This document shows positions 8,640-16,942 of a DNA stretch of 64,000 bases, in pieces. Each line of letters begins with the position of its first letter. Position 1 is the stretch's first letter. The DNA comes from Tenacibaculum dicentrarchi (GTDB lineage: Bacteria > Bacteroidota > Bacteroidia > Flavobacteriales > Flavobacteriaceae), in NCBI RefSeq assembly GCF_900239345.1, contig NZ_OESZ01000044.1, positions 62,001-126,000 of the forward strand. Direction: 5' to 3'. The notes beneath the pieces are model-generated. The model ran no database searches and had not been told where the DNA came from. It saw only the letters and a list, made by a program, of their open reading frames with translations. Made by a program: the position numbers and the translations under genes.

Positions 8640-9035
8640 ATGAAAAAACAATTTAACATTATTAAAAATTACTTGTTAGAGTTAAACTATAATATTACTC
8701 ATGAAGACCATGAAAAAGGTATTTTAATGATTCAGAATGAAAATGAAGGAATTAATAATCTGATTATAGGAATTGCAAATCCAATTTTAATTATTGAACA
8801 ATATATTTTTGAAATCAGAAATTTTGATGAAAATATTTTTCAACAATTATTACAAAAAAATAGAGACATCGTTCACGGTGCTTTTGTTTTAGATGAAACG
8901 GGTACTAAAGTAATTTTTAGAGATACCTTACAAATTGAAAATCTTGATTTAAACGAATTAGAAGGTTCTATTAACTCATTAAGTTTATTATTAAGTGAAT
9001 ATTCAGAAAACATTATTCAGTTTTCTAAAGCATAA
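8640..9035 (+). CDS. DUF2170/YjfI-like protein
   Basis: A 131-residue acidic cytoplasmic protein with alternating strands and helices. The middle part (NRDIVHGAFVLDETGTKVIFRD) and the closing long helix resemble DUF2170, of which E. coli YjfI is the type. It starts the run that leads directly into pspA (32-base gap), exactly as yjfI precedes the pspA homologue yjfJ in enterobacteria. Molecular function is unknown; a partner or regulator of the PspA-like protein is inferred from that conserved pairing. A YbjN-like fold is an alternative description. Confidence 0.7.
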   Translation: MKKQFNIIKNYLLELNYNITHEDHEKGILMIQNENEGINNLIIGIANPILIIEQYIFEIRNFDENIFQQLLQKNRDIVHGAFVLDETGTKVIFRDTLQIENLDLNELEGSINSLSLLLSEYSENIIQFSKA

Positions 9036-9067
9036 TTAAAAAATCAAACTAAAAAAACAGATATAAA

Positions 9068-9766
9068 ATGAATATATTTAAAAGATTATTTAACGTAGGA
9101 AAAGCAGAAGCAAATTCAGCAATTGATAAAATGGAGAACCCTATCAAAATGACTGAGCAAGGAATTAAAGATATGAAAAATGACTTAACACAAGCATTAG
9201 AAGGTCTTGCACAAGTAAAAGCTATGTTAATTCGTTCTCAGAATGATAAAACTCAATTTGAAAGAAAAGCTAAAGATTATCAAAATAAAGCCATGTTAAT
9301 TTTACAAAAGGCAGGAAAAGGTGAGCTTGCTTCTGAAGATGCAGACCGTTTAGCAACAGAAGCATTGGTTAAAAAAGAAGAAAATACAGAGCATGTTAAT
9401 CGTTGTACTATTGAGGTTACTAATTTTTCAAAATCAGTATCTCAACTAGAAGCAAATGTTAATAGTTTAAAAAATAACATTAGCAAATGGGAAAACGAAT
9501 TAAAAACGCTTAAAGCTCGTGTAAAAGTATCGAAAGCTACCAAGAATTTAAACAAACAAATGGCTGCTATCGATAGTTCTAGTACTGTAAATATGCTAGA
9601 AAAAATGAAAGAAAAAGTATCTGAAGAAGAAGCTTTAGCTGAAGCTTATGGAGATATTGCTAACGAATCAAAAAGTATTGATGATGAGCTAGACAAAGCA
9701 TTAGGTACTAAAAAAACAAGTGCAGCAAACAATCTTGAAGAATTAAAAAAACAAATGGGATTGTAA
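9068..9766 (+). CDS. pspA: PspA/IM30 family protein
   Basis: 232-residue, almost entirely coiled-coil ESCRT-III-like protein that binds and stabilises stressed inner membrane. The MNIFKRLFNVGKAEANSAIDK N-terminus is the amphipathic membrane helix, followed by ENPIKMTEQGIKDMKNDL and long heptad-rich helices. It is closer to YjfJ-type PspA than to the sigma54-regulated PspA, judging by the DUF2170, DUF350 and polyamine neighbours. No pspB, pspC or pspF is present. Confidence 0.9.
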   Translation: MNIFKRLFNVGKAEANSAIDKMENPIKMTEQGIKDMKNDLTQALEGLAQVKAMLIRSQNDKTQFERKAKDYQNKAMLILQKAGKGELASEDADRLATEALVKKEENTEHVNRCTIEVTNFSKSVSQLEANVNSLKNNISKWENELKTLKARVKVSKATKNLNKQMAAIDSSSTVNMLEKMKEKVSEEEALAEAYGDIANESKSIDDELDKALGTKKTSAANNLEELKKQMGL

Positions 9767-9803
9767 AATTACTTAAAACTAATTTTAATAATTTTATTTG
9801 ATA

Positions 9804-9841
9804 AATTAAGCGTTTCTTTATTTTTAAAGAAGCGCTTAATT
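9804..9841 (+). terminator. Long hairpin after pspA, terminator or attenuator
   Basis: A 17 bp stem (AATTAAGCGTTTCTTTA with its complement, one G-U) and a four-base loop. It is followed by TGTTAAAAAA rather than a T tract, so it may stabilise the upstream mRNA or only partly terminate. Confidence 0.55.
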
Positions 9842-9925
9842 GTTAAAAAAGGTTACGTAAAAATAATTTTAGCAACATAATTTTACTTTTAAGAAACATT
9901 ATATTAATTTTATAGAAAAAAATAC

Positions 9926-10477
9926 ATGGGAATACTTGATTTTTTTAAGAAAAAAGAAACAGAAAGACATTTTGATCCAACTAATATTACAATTAGAGAT
10001 TTAGGAAAAGGTTATATTTTTGAATATGCCATCGAAACTTGGACGGTAACCGCTTTATTCGAATACGATTGGGGCGATAATTATTTTACTCGTGAATTTG
10101 TTATCAAAAATGGAACTACGGAAAAGTTTTTACATCTTGAAGATGATGGAGGTTTAGTAGTTACTTTATCAGAAAAAATAAAACTAAGAAAATTAGGCGA
10201 AACGGTCTGTGATTATATTGATGAAAATCAAAAACCACCTAAAAAAATTGATTTTGAAGGAACTCGTTATTTTTTAGATGAAAAATCACCAGGTTTTTGT
10301 AAAGAACTAGACGCTTCAGAGTGGGAAGAGTTAATTTCTTACGATTATTTAGATGAAGATGAACAAAAAACACTTTGTATAGAACAGTACGGAGAAGATG
10401 AATTTGAGGTAACTAAAGGGATTATTATTAGTGAACTTGCTGTTTCTAATATATTACCTGTTGCAGATACTTATTAA
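9926..10477 (+). CDS. DUF4178-like protein in the PspA module
   Basis: 183 residues, acidic, beta-rich, no membrane segment. The GTRYFLDEKSPGFCKELDAS ... WEELISYDYLDEDEQKTL stretch resembles the DUF4178 pattern. This family is repeatedly found with PspA, DUF350, spermidine-synthase-like and SpeH genes. It occupies the position of yjfK (DUF2491) in the enterobacterial operon. Function is unknown. Confidence 0.6.
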   Translation: MGILDFFKKKETERHFDPTNITIRDLGKGYIFEYAIETWTVTALFEYDWGDNYFTREFVIKNGTTEKFLHLEDDGGLVVTLSEKIKLRKLGETVCDYIDENQKPPKKIDFEGTRYFLDEKSPGFCKELDASEWEELISYDYLDEDEQKTLCIEQYGEDEFEVTKGIIISELAVSNILPVADTY

Positions 10478-10513
10478 TATTAAAATACTAAATTTGGTGT
10501 CAAATTAATTACA

Positions 10514-11320
10514 ATGAAAATATTCCAAACATTAATTATTTCAAGCATACTACTACTTATAGTTTCTTGTGGAGCAGAACGAAAAAAATATCTTAAATCT
10601 CCTTTAGATGAAATTATTACTACTTATATTGATGTAGAAAATTACAGCGTTATTTTAACAGATATGGATTATAAAGAAGATAGCGATGCTTATTTTCATA
10701 AATATAAAATTATCCTTGAAAAAAATAATAAAACAACTAAACCGACTGAAGATGATTTTGATATAAAACGTACTGATTGGAAAAAAGTTTCTGCAATCAC
10801 TTTTGAAGAGCATCAAAAAGATTTAGGAATGACTGTTTTATCAAAGAAAAATGGTGTTTTAGATAAAAAATCGACTCCTGCAGGTTATAATAATTATGTA
10901 GGTAATCAAAAATACGGAAGTTGGGAAAGACAAAGTAACGGTTCGTCTTTTTGGGCATTTTATGGACAGTATCATTTTATGAGTAGCCTTTTAGGTGGGT
11001 CTAATCGTTACGGAAGAAGTGATTATGATTATTATAGAACTAATAACCGAGGAAGAACTAGTTATTACGGAAGAAATAATACCTACGGAACATCATCAAC
11101 AGGAAATACTAGTAGTACTTGGAACTCTAAACCTCAATCGTTTAAAGATAAGGTAAGAAGTAACGTAAAAAGAAGTGCGACTTCTTTAAGATCGAAAGGA
11201 TATAGCTCTAGCAAAAGTTACTCAAATTCTAGTAGAAATTCTAGCCGAACTACAAGAAGTAGTAACAGATATAGTAGTTCAAGTTCTTCTCGCTCTAGAA
11301 GTGGAGGATATGGTAAATAA
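10514..11320 (+). CDS. Lipoprotein with low-complexity Ser/Arg/Tyr-rich tail
   Basis: 268 residues with a signal peptide and lipobox ending in Cys at about residue 19 (LLIVSCG). Residues 25-150 form a globular part (DMDYKEDSDAYFHKYKI, then a WERQSNGSSFWAFYGQYHF segment). From about residue 165 the sequence is almost only Ser, Arg, Asn, Tyr, Gly and Thr. It sits between the DUF4178 and DUF350 genes, 36 bases from the former and adjoining the latter, so it belongs to the same module. I do not recognise the domain. Confidence 0.7.
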   Translation: MKIFQTLIISSILLLIVSCGAERKKYLKSPLDEIITTYIDVENYSVILTDMDYKEDSDAYFHKYKIILEKNNKTTKPTEDDFDIKRTDWKKVSAITFEEHQKDLGMTVLSKKNGVLDKKSTPAGYNNYVGNQKYGSWERQSNGSSFWAFYGQYHFMSSLLGGSNRYGRSDYDYYRTNNRGRTSYYGRNNTYGTSSTGNTSSTWNSKPQSFKDKVRSNVKRSATSLRSKGYSSSKSYSNSSRNSSRTTRSSNRYSSSSSSRSRSGGYGK

Positions 11321-11329
11321 TTGTATAAA

Positions 11330-12223
11330 ATGCTCGTAAACATGAATCAATACATTAATGAATATATAAATATTATAGAAATATATCATTCCTTAGGATA
11401 TATTATAAGTGGATTTATCATTTTTATCCTTGGAAAAATAGCGTATAAAATGCTACATCCAAGTATCAATATTCAAGATGAATTAGTTGAAAAAGATAAT
11501 TTTGCATTTATTATTTCTTATGTCGGATATTTTACAGCCTTAATTATTGTTATTGGTGGTGCTATTATTGGCGAAAGTTATGGTTTTATAACTGATATTG
11601 AGCATATTTTTATCTACGGAATAATTGCTATAGCGTTATTGCTTTTATCTGTTTGGATTAGCAATAAAGTAATTTTAAATAAGTTCGATTTAAAAAAAGA
11701 AATTATTACTGATGAAAATGAAGGTGCAGGTGTTATTGAAGCATCAATTTATATTGCAAACGGACTTATTTTATATGGTGCTTTAATTGGTGAATCTGAA
11801 ACATTAATATCAGGTATTTTAACTTTCTTAATTTATTGGATTATAGGAAATATAGTACTTATAATTGGTTCTAAAGTATTTATTGCTTGGATGGGTTATG
11901 ATATTCATAATCAAATAGAAAAAGACAATGTTGCTGCTGGAGTTAGTTTTTCGGGTGCTATACTTGCTATTGGAATTATCACAATGAATGCAATTTTAGA
12001 CCCATTTTTAGACTGGACAACAACACTTATCGATATTAGTTTACAAACATTATTAGGCTGTTTATTATTGCCAATAATGCGTCTTTTTGCTGATAAAATT
12101 TTATTACCAGGAAGAAAACTTACAGATGAAATTATCAATCAAGAAAAACCAAATATTGGTGCAGGTTTAATGGAAGCTTTTGCTTACATCGGGGCTGCTA
12201 TATTAATTACATGGAGTATTTAA
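11330..12223 (+). CDS. DUF350 membrane protein (YjfL-like, tandem repeat)
   Basis: Integral membrane protein with about eight hydrophobic helices, built from two DUF350 repeats. Each has a GxxIIxGESxx-type segment (GGAIIGESYGF and YGALIGESETL) and acidic loops such as ITDENEGAGVIEASIYIANG. ATGs at 11330 and 11342 are both possible; a TTG at 11321 directly abuts the previous stop. Its 3' end overlaps the next gene by 13 bases, implying coupled translation. DUF350 proteins (YjfL) accompany PspA-like genes; the transported species, if any, is unknown. Confidence 0.82.
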   Translation: MLVNMNQYINEYINIIEIYHSLGYIISGFIIFILGKIAYKMLHPSINIQDELVEKDNFAFIISYVGYFTALIIVIGGAIIGESYGFITDIEHIFIYGIIAIALLLLSVWISNKVILNKFDLKKEIITDENEGAGVIEASIYIANGLILYGALIGESETLISGILTFLIYWIIGNIVLIIGSKVFIAWMGYDIHNQIEKDNVAAGVSFSGAILAIGIITMNAILDPFLDWTTTLIDISLQTLLGCLLLPIMRLFADKILLPGRKLTDEIINQEKPNIGAGLMEAFAYIGAAILITWSI

Positions 12224-13767
12224 AACAGAATTCTTTTGTATTAAAAGCTGCTATTTTTGCCACAGGATTTGCAGGAATAGTAGCTGAATATACCTTATCT
12301 ACCTTAGCAACTTATTTTATTGGAAACTCCATTTTTCAATGGACGATGATTGTTTCACTGATGCTTTTTTGCATGGGTTTAGGTAGTCGATTAAGTAAAT
12401 TAATCAAAAAAAACTTAATTCAAAATTTTTTAATTTTAGAGATATCACTTTCTTTAATTGTCGCATTTTCGTCGGTTTTGGTTTATACCTTGGCTTCGGT
12501 AAGCGATTATTACGGCTTTGTAATTTATTCTTTGAGTATGCTTATTGGTTTACTTATTGGGTTAGAAATTCCGTTAGTTGTTCGAATAAATAAAGAATAC
12601 GAAGATTTAAAAAGTAATATTTCTTCTATTTTAGAAAAAGATTACTACGGAAGTCTTATCGGAGGGGTGTTTTTTGCCTTTATCGGCTTGCCGATATTAG
12701 GTTTAGCGTACACGCCTTTTGTATTAGGAATTATTAATTTTTTAGTGGCATTAATTGTTTTTTATCGCTTTAAAGAAAAAATAAATAAGCGTAAAATTAT
12801 TCGTTTAAAAGCAGTTTTAGTAGTTGTTTTTGGGTTTTTAATGACAGGTATTTCATTTACAAAACCGATTATTCAATGGGGAGAACAAAAGAAATATAAA
12901 GACAAAGTTATTTATGCCGAACAAACAGAATATCAGAAAATTGTAGTAACCGAATGGAAAAATGAACATTGGTTATATTTAAACGGAAATTTGCAATTTT
13001 GTTCTATTGATGAAAAAATGTATCATGAACCGTTGGTACATCCGATTATGCAATTACATCCAAATCCGCAAAGAATATTAATTTTGGGTGGTGGTGATGG
13101 TTGTGCTGTTCGTGAAATATTAAAATACAAAAGTGTTGAAAAAATTGATATGGTCGATTTAGATCCAAAAATGACGGATTTAGGGCTGAATCATCCTGTA
13201 TTGCAGAAAATCAACAAAAAAAGCATGAAAAATGATAAATTGAGTATTTTTAACAAAGATGCTTATATTCATTTGGAACAAAATAAAGGTGATTTTTACG
13301 ATATCATTATTATTGATTTACCAGACCCTAGAAATATTGAATTAGGAAGATTATATTCACATGAATTTTATTCACTTTGTAACAGAAAATTAAGACCTAA
13401 CGGATTAATTATTACACAAGCAGGAAGTCCGTATTTTGCAACAAATGCCTATAATTGTATTGATAAAACAATAACATCTGCTGATTTTAATACGGTAAAA
13501 CTTCATAATCAAGTATTATCGATGGGAGAATGGGGCTGGATACTTGGAACAAAAAATAAGAATATTAGTTCGAATCAATTAAAAGATAAATTACGAAAAA
13601 TTGAATTCAAAAATGTTAAAACCAATTGGATAAATAACGAAGCAATGCAATTGATAACATCTTTTGGAAAAGAGTTTTTTAACTCTAAAGATAGTATTGA
13701 AGTTAATAAAGTACACAATCCCGTTCTTTATAAATATTATTTAAACGGTAATTGGGATTTATATTAA
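12211..13767 (+). CDS. Membrane-bound spermidine-synthase-like aminopropyltransferase
   Basis: 518 residues: seven or so transmembrane helices in residues 1-210, then a soluble spermidine-synthase Rossmann domain. The latter has the nucleotide-binding loop ILGGGDGCAVREILKY, the acidic MVDLDPKM motif and the IIIDLPDPR catalytic region. It would transfer an aminopropyl group from decarboxylated SAM to a diamine, and the next gene makes decarboxylated SAM. The N-terminal membrane anchor, seen in a known subset of the family, places the reaction at the inner membrane next to PspA and DUF350. Start overlaps the DUF350 gene by 13 bases. Confidence 0.88.
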   Translation: MEYLKQNSFVLKAAIFATGFAGIVAEYTLSTLATYFIGNSIFQWTMIVSLMLFCMGLGSRLSKLIKKNLIQNFLILEISLSLIVAFSSVLVYTLASVSDYYGFVIYSLSMLIGLLIGLEIPLVVRINKEYEDLKSNISSILEKDYYGSLIGGVFFAFIGLPILGLAYTPFVLGIINFLVALIVFYRFKEKINKRKIIRLKAVLVVVFGFLMTGISFTKPIIQWGEQKKYKDKVIYAEQTEYQKIVVTEWKNEHWLYLNGNLQFCSIDEKMYHEPLVHPIMQLHPNPQRILILGGGDGCAVREILKYKSVEKIDMVDLDPKMTDLGLNHPVLQKINKKSMKNDKLSIFNKDAYIHLEQNKGDFYDIIIIDLPDPRNIELGRLYSHEFYSLCNRKLRPNGLIITQAGSPYFATNAYNCIDKTITSADFNTVKLHNQVLSMGEWGWILGTKNKNISSNQLKDKLRKIEFKNVKTNWINNEAMQLITSFGKEFFNSKDSIEVNKVHNPVLYKYYLNGNWDLY

Positions 13768-13769
13768 TT

Positions 13770-14075
13770 ATGAATACATCTTACAAACATATAGAAGCAA
13801 ATATATACAGTCATAAAATTTGGGATACTTGTACTGTTCCAAAAGTGCTAAAAACAAGGTATAAACGCTTATTAAAAGAGGCTGGTTTTACAATTATTCT
13901 TTTTAATGAACATCATTTTCCTAAGCAAGGATATACCTGTTTTTGGTTGTTAGGTGAAAGTCATTTAGCAATACATACGTTTCCTGAAAGTGGTAAAAGT
14001 TATATTGAATTGAGTAGTTGTAGTAAAGAAAAGCTAGATTTATTTATCAATAAAATAAATCATATAGATGTATAA
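13770..14075 (+). CDS. speH: S-adenosylmethionine decarboxylase proenzyme, small prokaryotic type
   Basis: 101-residue SpeH-type enzyme that self-cleaves to make a pyruvoyl cofactor and decarboxylates SAM. GESHLAIHTFPESG holds the cleavage serine (S64, as in Thermotoga-type enzymes at about 63) and the processing histidine. The SSCSK cysteine is the expected proton donor. ATG 13770 lies two bases after the stop of the aminopropyltransferase gene; an earlier in-frame ATG at 13752 would overlap it. Together the pair form a complete aminopropyl-transfer pathway. It overlaps the next gene by 8 bases. Confidence 0.9.
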   Translation: MNTSYKHIEANIYSHKIWDTCTVPKVLKTRYKRLLKEAGFTIILFNEHHFPKQGYTCFWLLGESHLAIHTFPESGKSYIELSSCSKEKLDLFINKINHIDV

Positions 14076-14835
14076 AAAAATAACAAAATCACTACCTATA
14101 AATTTAAAAATTAGATTGCTTTATAGAGGGTTTTCTACAATTTTTATACTTATTCTTCTTTATTTTAGTTTTTTATCGCTTAAATCTAATATGAAAAATA
14201 TTGATTTTAGAGAGTATTTTTATTTAAACATCAATACAAACGAAACAAAAGCAACTATTACAGAAGTATATTTTACAGATATAGAAGACGACCAATTTCA
14301 AGCAATGGTAAAAGCCTATGAATTTGAATATACTATTGATAAAGAATATCATAGATGGGTATCTTATAATTCTACAGCTAATTTAAAAATAGGTGATGAG
14401 GTAAATATTATTTATAATATTGAAAAACCTACATATAGTGTTATTAAAAATTTTGATTACATACCTAATGGAAATCCATTTTTTTATTATTTGATATTTC
14501 CATTAATTACCTTATTTATTTTTAGATTATATATTCGAAACACCGTAAAAGAAATTACAATTTTAAGTAATGGTATTATTACTGAAGGACGATATTTGGG
14601 GAAAGAACTCTATTTTTCTAATAATGTAAAAGGTAAATATAGTTATCGAATTAAATTTGCTTATTTTTCTGAGGATAAAGAAATAGAATATGCAACCACT
14701 TGTTTAGGTACTATAAAAAAAATTAGAACTAAAAAAGTATGGATAATCTATCATAAAAATAATCCTAAAAAAGCATTAGTGGTAAATAGTTTACCAAAAT
14801 CAATTGCTAAACACATTAAGAAAAATTGGGTTTAA
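14068..14835 (+). CDS. DUF3592-like two-helix membrane protein
   Basis: 255 residues with membrane helices at about 22-42 and 140-158. Between them is a beta-rich domain with the pattern KIGDEVNIIYNIEKP, typical of DUF3592, and a second similar domain with IYHKNNPKKAL at the C-terminus. It overlaps speH by 8 bases and ends in a TAATG junction with the channel gene, so it is translationally coupled within the PspA module. Function unknown. Confidence 0.65.
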   Translation: MYKKITKSLPINLKIRLLYRGFSTIFILILLYFSFLSLKSNMKNIDFREYFYLNINTNETKATITEVYFTDIEDDQFQAMVKAYEFEYTIDKEYHRWVSYNSTANLKIGDEVNIIYNIEKPTYSVIKNFDYIPNGNPFFYYLIFPLITLFIFRLYIRNTVKEITILSNGIITEGRYLGKELYFSNNVKGKYSYRIKFAYFSEDKEIEYATTCLGTIKKIRTKKVWIIYHKNNPKKALVVNSLPKSIAKHIKKNWV

Positions 14836-15626
14836 TGAAAAAAAAAGCACGTAATTTTATTAATTATAATAAGTATTTTGTAAAGTTTATTTATGCACTT
14901 ATTGTGTTGAATATTATTGTTTTAATTCTAGAATCTTATCATGAATTAAATATAAAATATAGGTCTTTTTTTCATCTTTTTGAACTGTTTTCGGTAACGG
15001 TATTTACTATTGAATATTTTATCAGAATTTGGGTTTCTGATATTACAAAAGAAGATAAAACAGAACGTTTAAACTTTGCTTTTTCTACTGCAGGAATTAT
15101 CGATTTAATAGCAATACTTCCTTTTTATTTACCATTATTTTTTCCTTTTGATTTAGCAATTATACGTATTCTTCGTTTATTCAGGTTGTTACGAATTTTT
15201 AAATTAGGTAGATATTCAAGCTCCTTAAAAACCATAAAATATATATTTAAGGAAACAAAAGCAGAGTTGTCTATTACTATTTTTGTAACTTTTGTTTTAA
15301 TGGTTTTATCCTCTACGCTTATGTATCATATAGAACATGATGACCAGCCAGAAAAATTTGCAAGCATTGGCGATGCTTTTTGGTGGGCAGTAGCAACATT
15401 AACAACCGTTGGATATGGTGATGTTTATCCTGTAACGCCTTGGGGTAAATTATTGGGTGGTGTTATTGCATTAATCGGAATTGGTTTTGTAGCACTTCCT
15501 ACGGGAATTATTAGTTCGGCTTTTATTGATAAAATTCAATCTGAAAAACAGCTAAAAAAATCCGAAGAAAAAATTAAAGAAAAAAACTGTAACTGTCCAC
15601 ATTGTGGAAAAAACATCAATGTATGA
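14835..15626 (+). CDS. Voltage-gated-type potassium channel
   Basis: 263-residue six-helix ion channel of the Kv superfamily. It has S1-S4-like helices, with an arginine-rich S4 (IIRILRLFRLLRIFKLGRY), the pore helix and the TVGYG selectivity filter at 191-195, then S6. The C-terminal tail ends with CNCPHCGKN, a possible small zinc knuckle. Start ATG overlaps the previous stop (TAATG). K+ channels of this type recur in PspA/polyamine neighbourhoods; polyamine block of such pores is known in general, but is only a suggestion here. Confidence 0.9.
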   Translation: MKKKARNFINYNKYFVKFIYALIVLNIIVLILESYHELNIKYRSFFHLFELFSVTVFTIEYFIRIWVSDITKEDKTERLNFAFSTAGIIDLIAILPFYLPLFFPFDLAIIRILRLFRLLRIFKLGRYSSSLKTIKYIFKETKAELSITIFVTFVLMVLSSTLMYHIEHDDQPEKFASIGDAFWWAVATLTTVGYGDVYPVTPWGKLLGGVIALIGIGFVALPTGIISSAFIDKIQSEKQLKKSEEKIKEKNCNCPHCGKNINV

Positions 15627-16162
15627 TTTCTAAAAAACACAAATATACTATTCAATTAATAGTCTTTTTATATGTTGTTCATGCGATAAGTTTTTTTATT
15701 CCTATTACTCAATTCGGAATTATACCACGTACTTTTAATGGATTAATAGGTGTTTTTACATCCCCTTTTTTACATGGTGGAATTTGGCATTTAATTTCAA
15801 ATACACTTCCTTTAATTGTTTTATTAACAGTGCTTAATTTTTTTTATCCGAAGAAAACATTATCTGTAATAATATTTACAATTTTAGTTGGAGGAATGCT
15901 TGTTTGGTTATTTGCTAGAAGTGCAAATCATATTGGCGCTAGTGGACTTATATATGGTCTTGCTTCATTTTTGATAGCAAATGGTATTTTAGAACGAAAA
16001 TTTATTCCCATACTTGTTTCTATTTCGGTAGCTGTTGTTTATGGTGGATTAATTTGGGGATTAGTTCCATCTTTAAAAAGTCATATTTCATGGGAAGGAC
16101 ATCTTTTTGGTGCTGTAGCAGGTATTCTTATAGCTTTTTTATTGATAAAAAAACAATATTAA
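15623..16162 (+). CDS. Rhomboid family intramembrane serine protease
   Basis: 179 residues, six membrane helices. The catalytic serine S107 lies in GASG and the histidine H160 in WEGHLFG, and the GGIWHLISNTLPL segment gives the HxxxN oxyanion-side motif. So the minimal rhomboid core is intact. Start is the ATG of an ATGA overlap with the channel gene. Substrate unknown; it closes the PspA/polyamine/channel run, which suggests quality control or signalling in the same membrane-stress setting. Confidence 0.9.
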   Translation: MISKKHKYTIQLIVFLYVVHAISFFIPITQFGIIPRTFNGLIGVFTSPFLHGGIWHLISNTLPLIVLLTVLNFFYPKKTLSVIIFTILVGGMLVWLFARSANHIGASGLIYGLASFLIANGILERKFIPILVSISVAVVYGGLIWGLVPSLKSHISWEGHLFGAVAGILIAFLLIKKQY

Positions 16163-16199
16163 TATTGATTACTTTAGCCGATAAATTAAAAAATATATA

Positions 16200-16550
16200 A
16201 TGAAAGTAGAAGAGTTAAAAAATAAAAAAGCACAAGAATATAATTTTTTAAAAGAGATGTATTCTGATAATTTTTTTCCTGATTTTTTAGTAGATAAATG
16301 TAAAGGCATTTTGTTTAATTTTTGTAAAGAAATTGAATTTCAAAGTATAGTAAACTTAGAAGATTTATATAAATTAGGACAAAAATATACGGAAGAATTT
16401 AATGAAATTCAAGATGAATTTTACAAAAATGAAAGTGAAATTGAAACTGTAGCTCGAGAATCAATAATGTCTGATTTTGAAAATATTTCAAAAATATATG
16501 GATATGAAAATGCTGATATTGAAATATTAACAAGAAATAGAGATTGGTAA
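16200..16550 (+). CDS. DUF5713-like small protein
   Basis: 116-residue acidic helical protein with FLKEMYSDNFFPDFLVDKCKG and a terminal ETVARESIMSDFENI...ILTRNRDW region, as I recall for DUF5713. No signal or membrane segment. It lies 37 bases after the rhomboid gene and ends at a strong terminator, so it may be the last gene of that run. Function unknown. Confidence 0.65.
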   Translation: MKVEELKNKKAQEYNFLKEMYSDNFFPDFLVDKCKGILFNFCKEIEFQSIVNLEDLYKLGQKYTEEFNEIQDEFYKNESEIETVARESIMSDFENISKIYGYENADIEILTRNRDW

Positions 16551-16572
16551 AAATAAACATAAATAACACATC

Positions 16573-16604
16573 AAAAAACCTCTTAAAAAGAGGTTTTTTC
16601 TTTT
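16573..16604 (+). terminator. Intrinsic terminator before the cbb3 operon
   Basis: Stem AAAAAACCTCTT / AAGAGGTTTTTT with a three-base loop and T-rich tail. Confidence 0.88.
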
Positions 16605-16679
16605 AATAATATTGGGTTTTTTAACTTTATTTTTTAGTTAGAATACTTTTTTATAAAATGCTAAATAAATCTTAAAACA

Positions 16680-16691
16680 TGATAAATATCA
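16680..16691 (+). promoter_or_regulatory. Fnr-like box of the cbb3 oxidase operon
   Basis: TGATAAATATCA, a dyad matching the Fnr core, is followed by CATATTTTAAT-type sequence as at ccoI. Its centre is 33.5 bp before the TTTG of the -7 element at 16719-16722, identical to the ccoI arrangement, consistent with activation from about -41.5. Confidence 0.72.
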
Positions 16692-16714
16692 TATTTTAAT
16701 AAGACCTTCAAAAC

Positions 16715-16722
16715 TAAATTTG
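16715..16722 (+). promoter_or_regulatory. Predicted -7 element of the cbb3 operon
   Basis: TAAATTTG, a perfect TAnnTTTG match, 23 bases before the ccoS ATG. No clear TTTG -33 element is seen; the Fnr-like box occupies that area. Confidence 0.65.
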
Positions 16723-16744
16723 TACTACAATTATCAGGCAAGAT

Positions 16745-16912
16745 ATGAGCGTTATTTATTTACTACTTACACTAAGCATCTTAGTGGCATTAATTTTTTT
16801 TATTGCATTTATTGTTTCAGTAAAAAATGGACAGTACGATGATTCGTACACCCCGTCAGTTCGTATGCTTTTTGATGACGAATTGATTAAAGAAGAAACA
16901 AAAAAACAATAA
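16745..16912 (+). CDS. ccoS: cbb3 oxidase assembly protein CcoS
   Basis: A 55-residue protein. One N-terminal membrane helix (about residues 3-25) is followed by the NGQYDDSYTPSVRMLFDDE segment typical of CcoS, which is needed for cofactor insertion into cbb3 oxidase. It lies 30 bases before ccoNO and directly after the Fnr-like promoter, so it is the first gene of the operon. Confidence 0.88.
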   Translation: MSVIYLLLTLSILVALIFFIAFIVSVKNGQYDDSYTPSVRMLFDDELIKEETKKQ

Positions 16913-16942
16913 TTAACAATAGATATTAAATTCAATTAAATT

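Noticed and set aside
11911..12138. Minus-strand frame of 75 codons in the DUF350 gene
   Set aside because: Antisense of a membrane-protein gene with two clear repeats; no independent signal.
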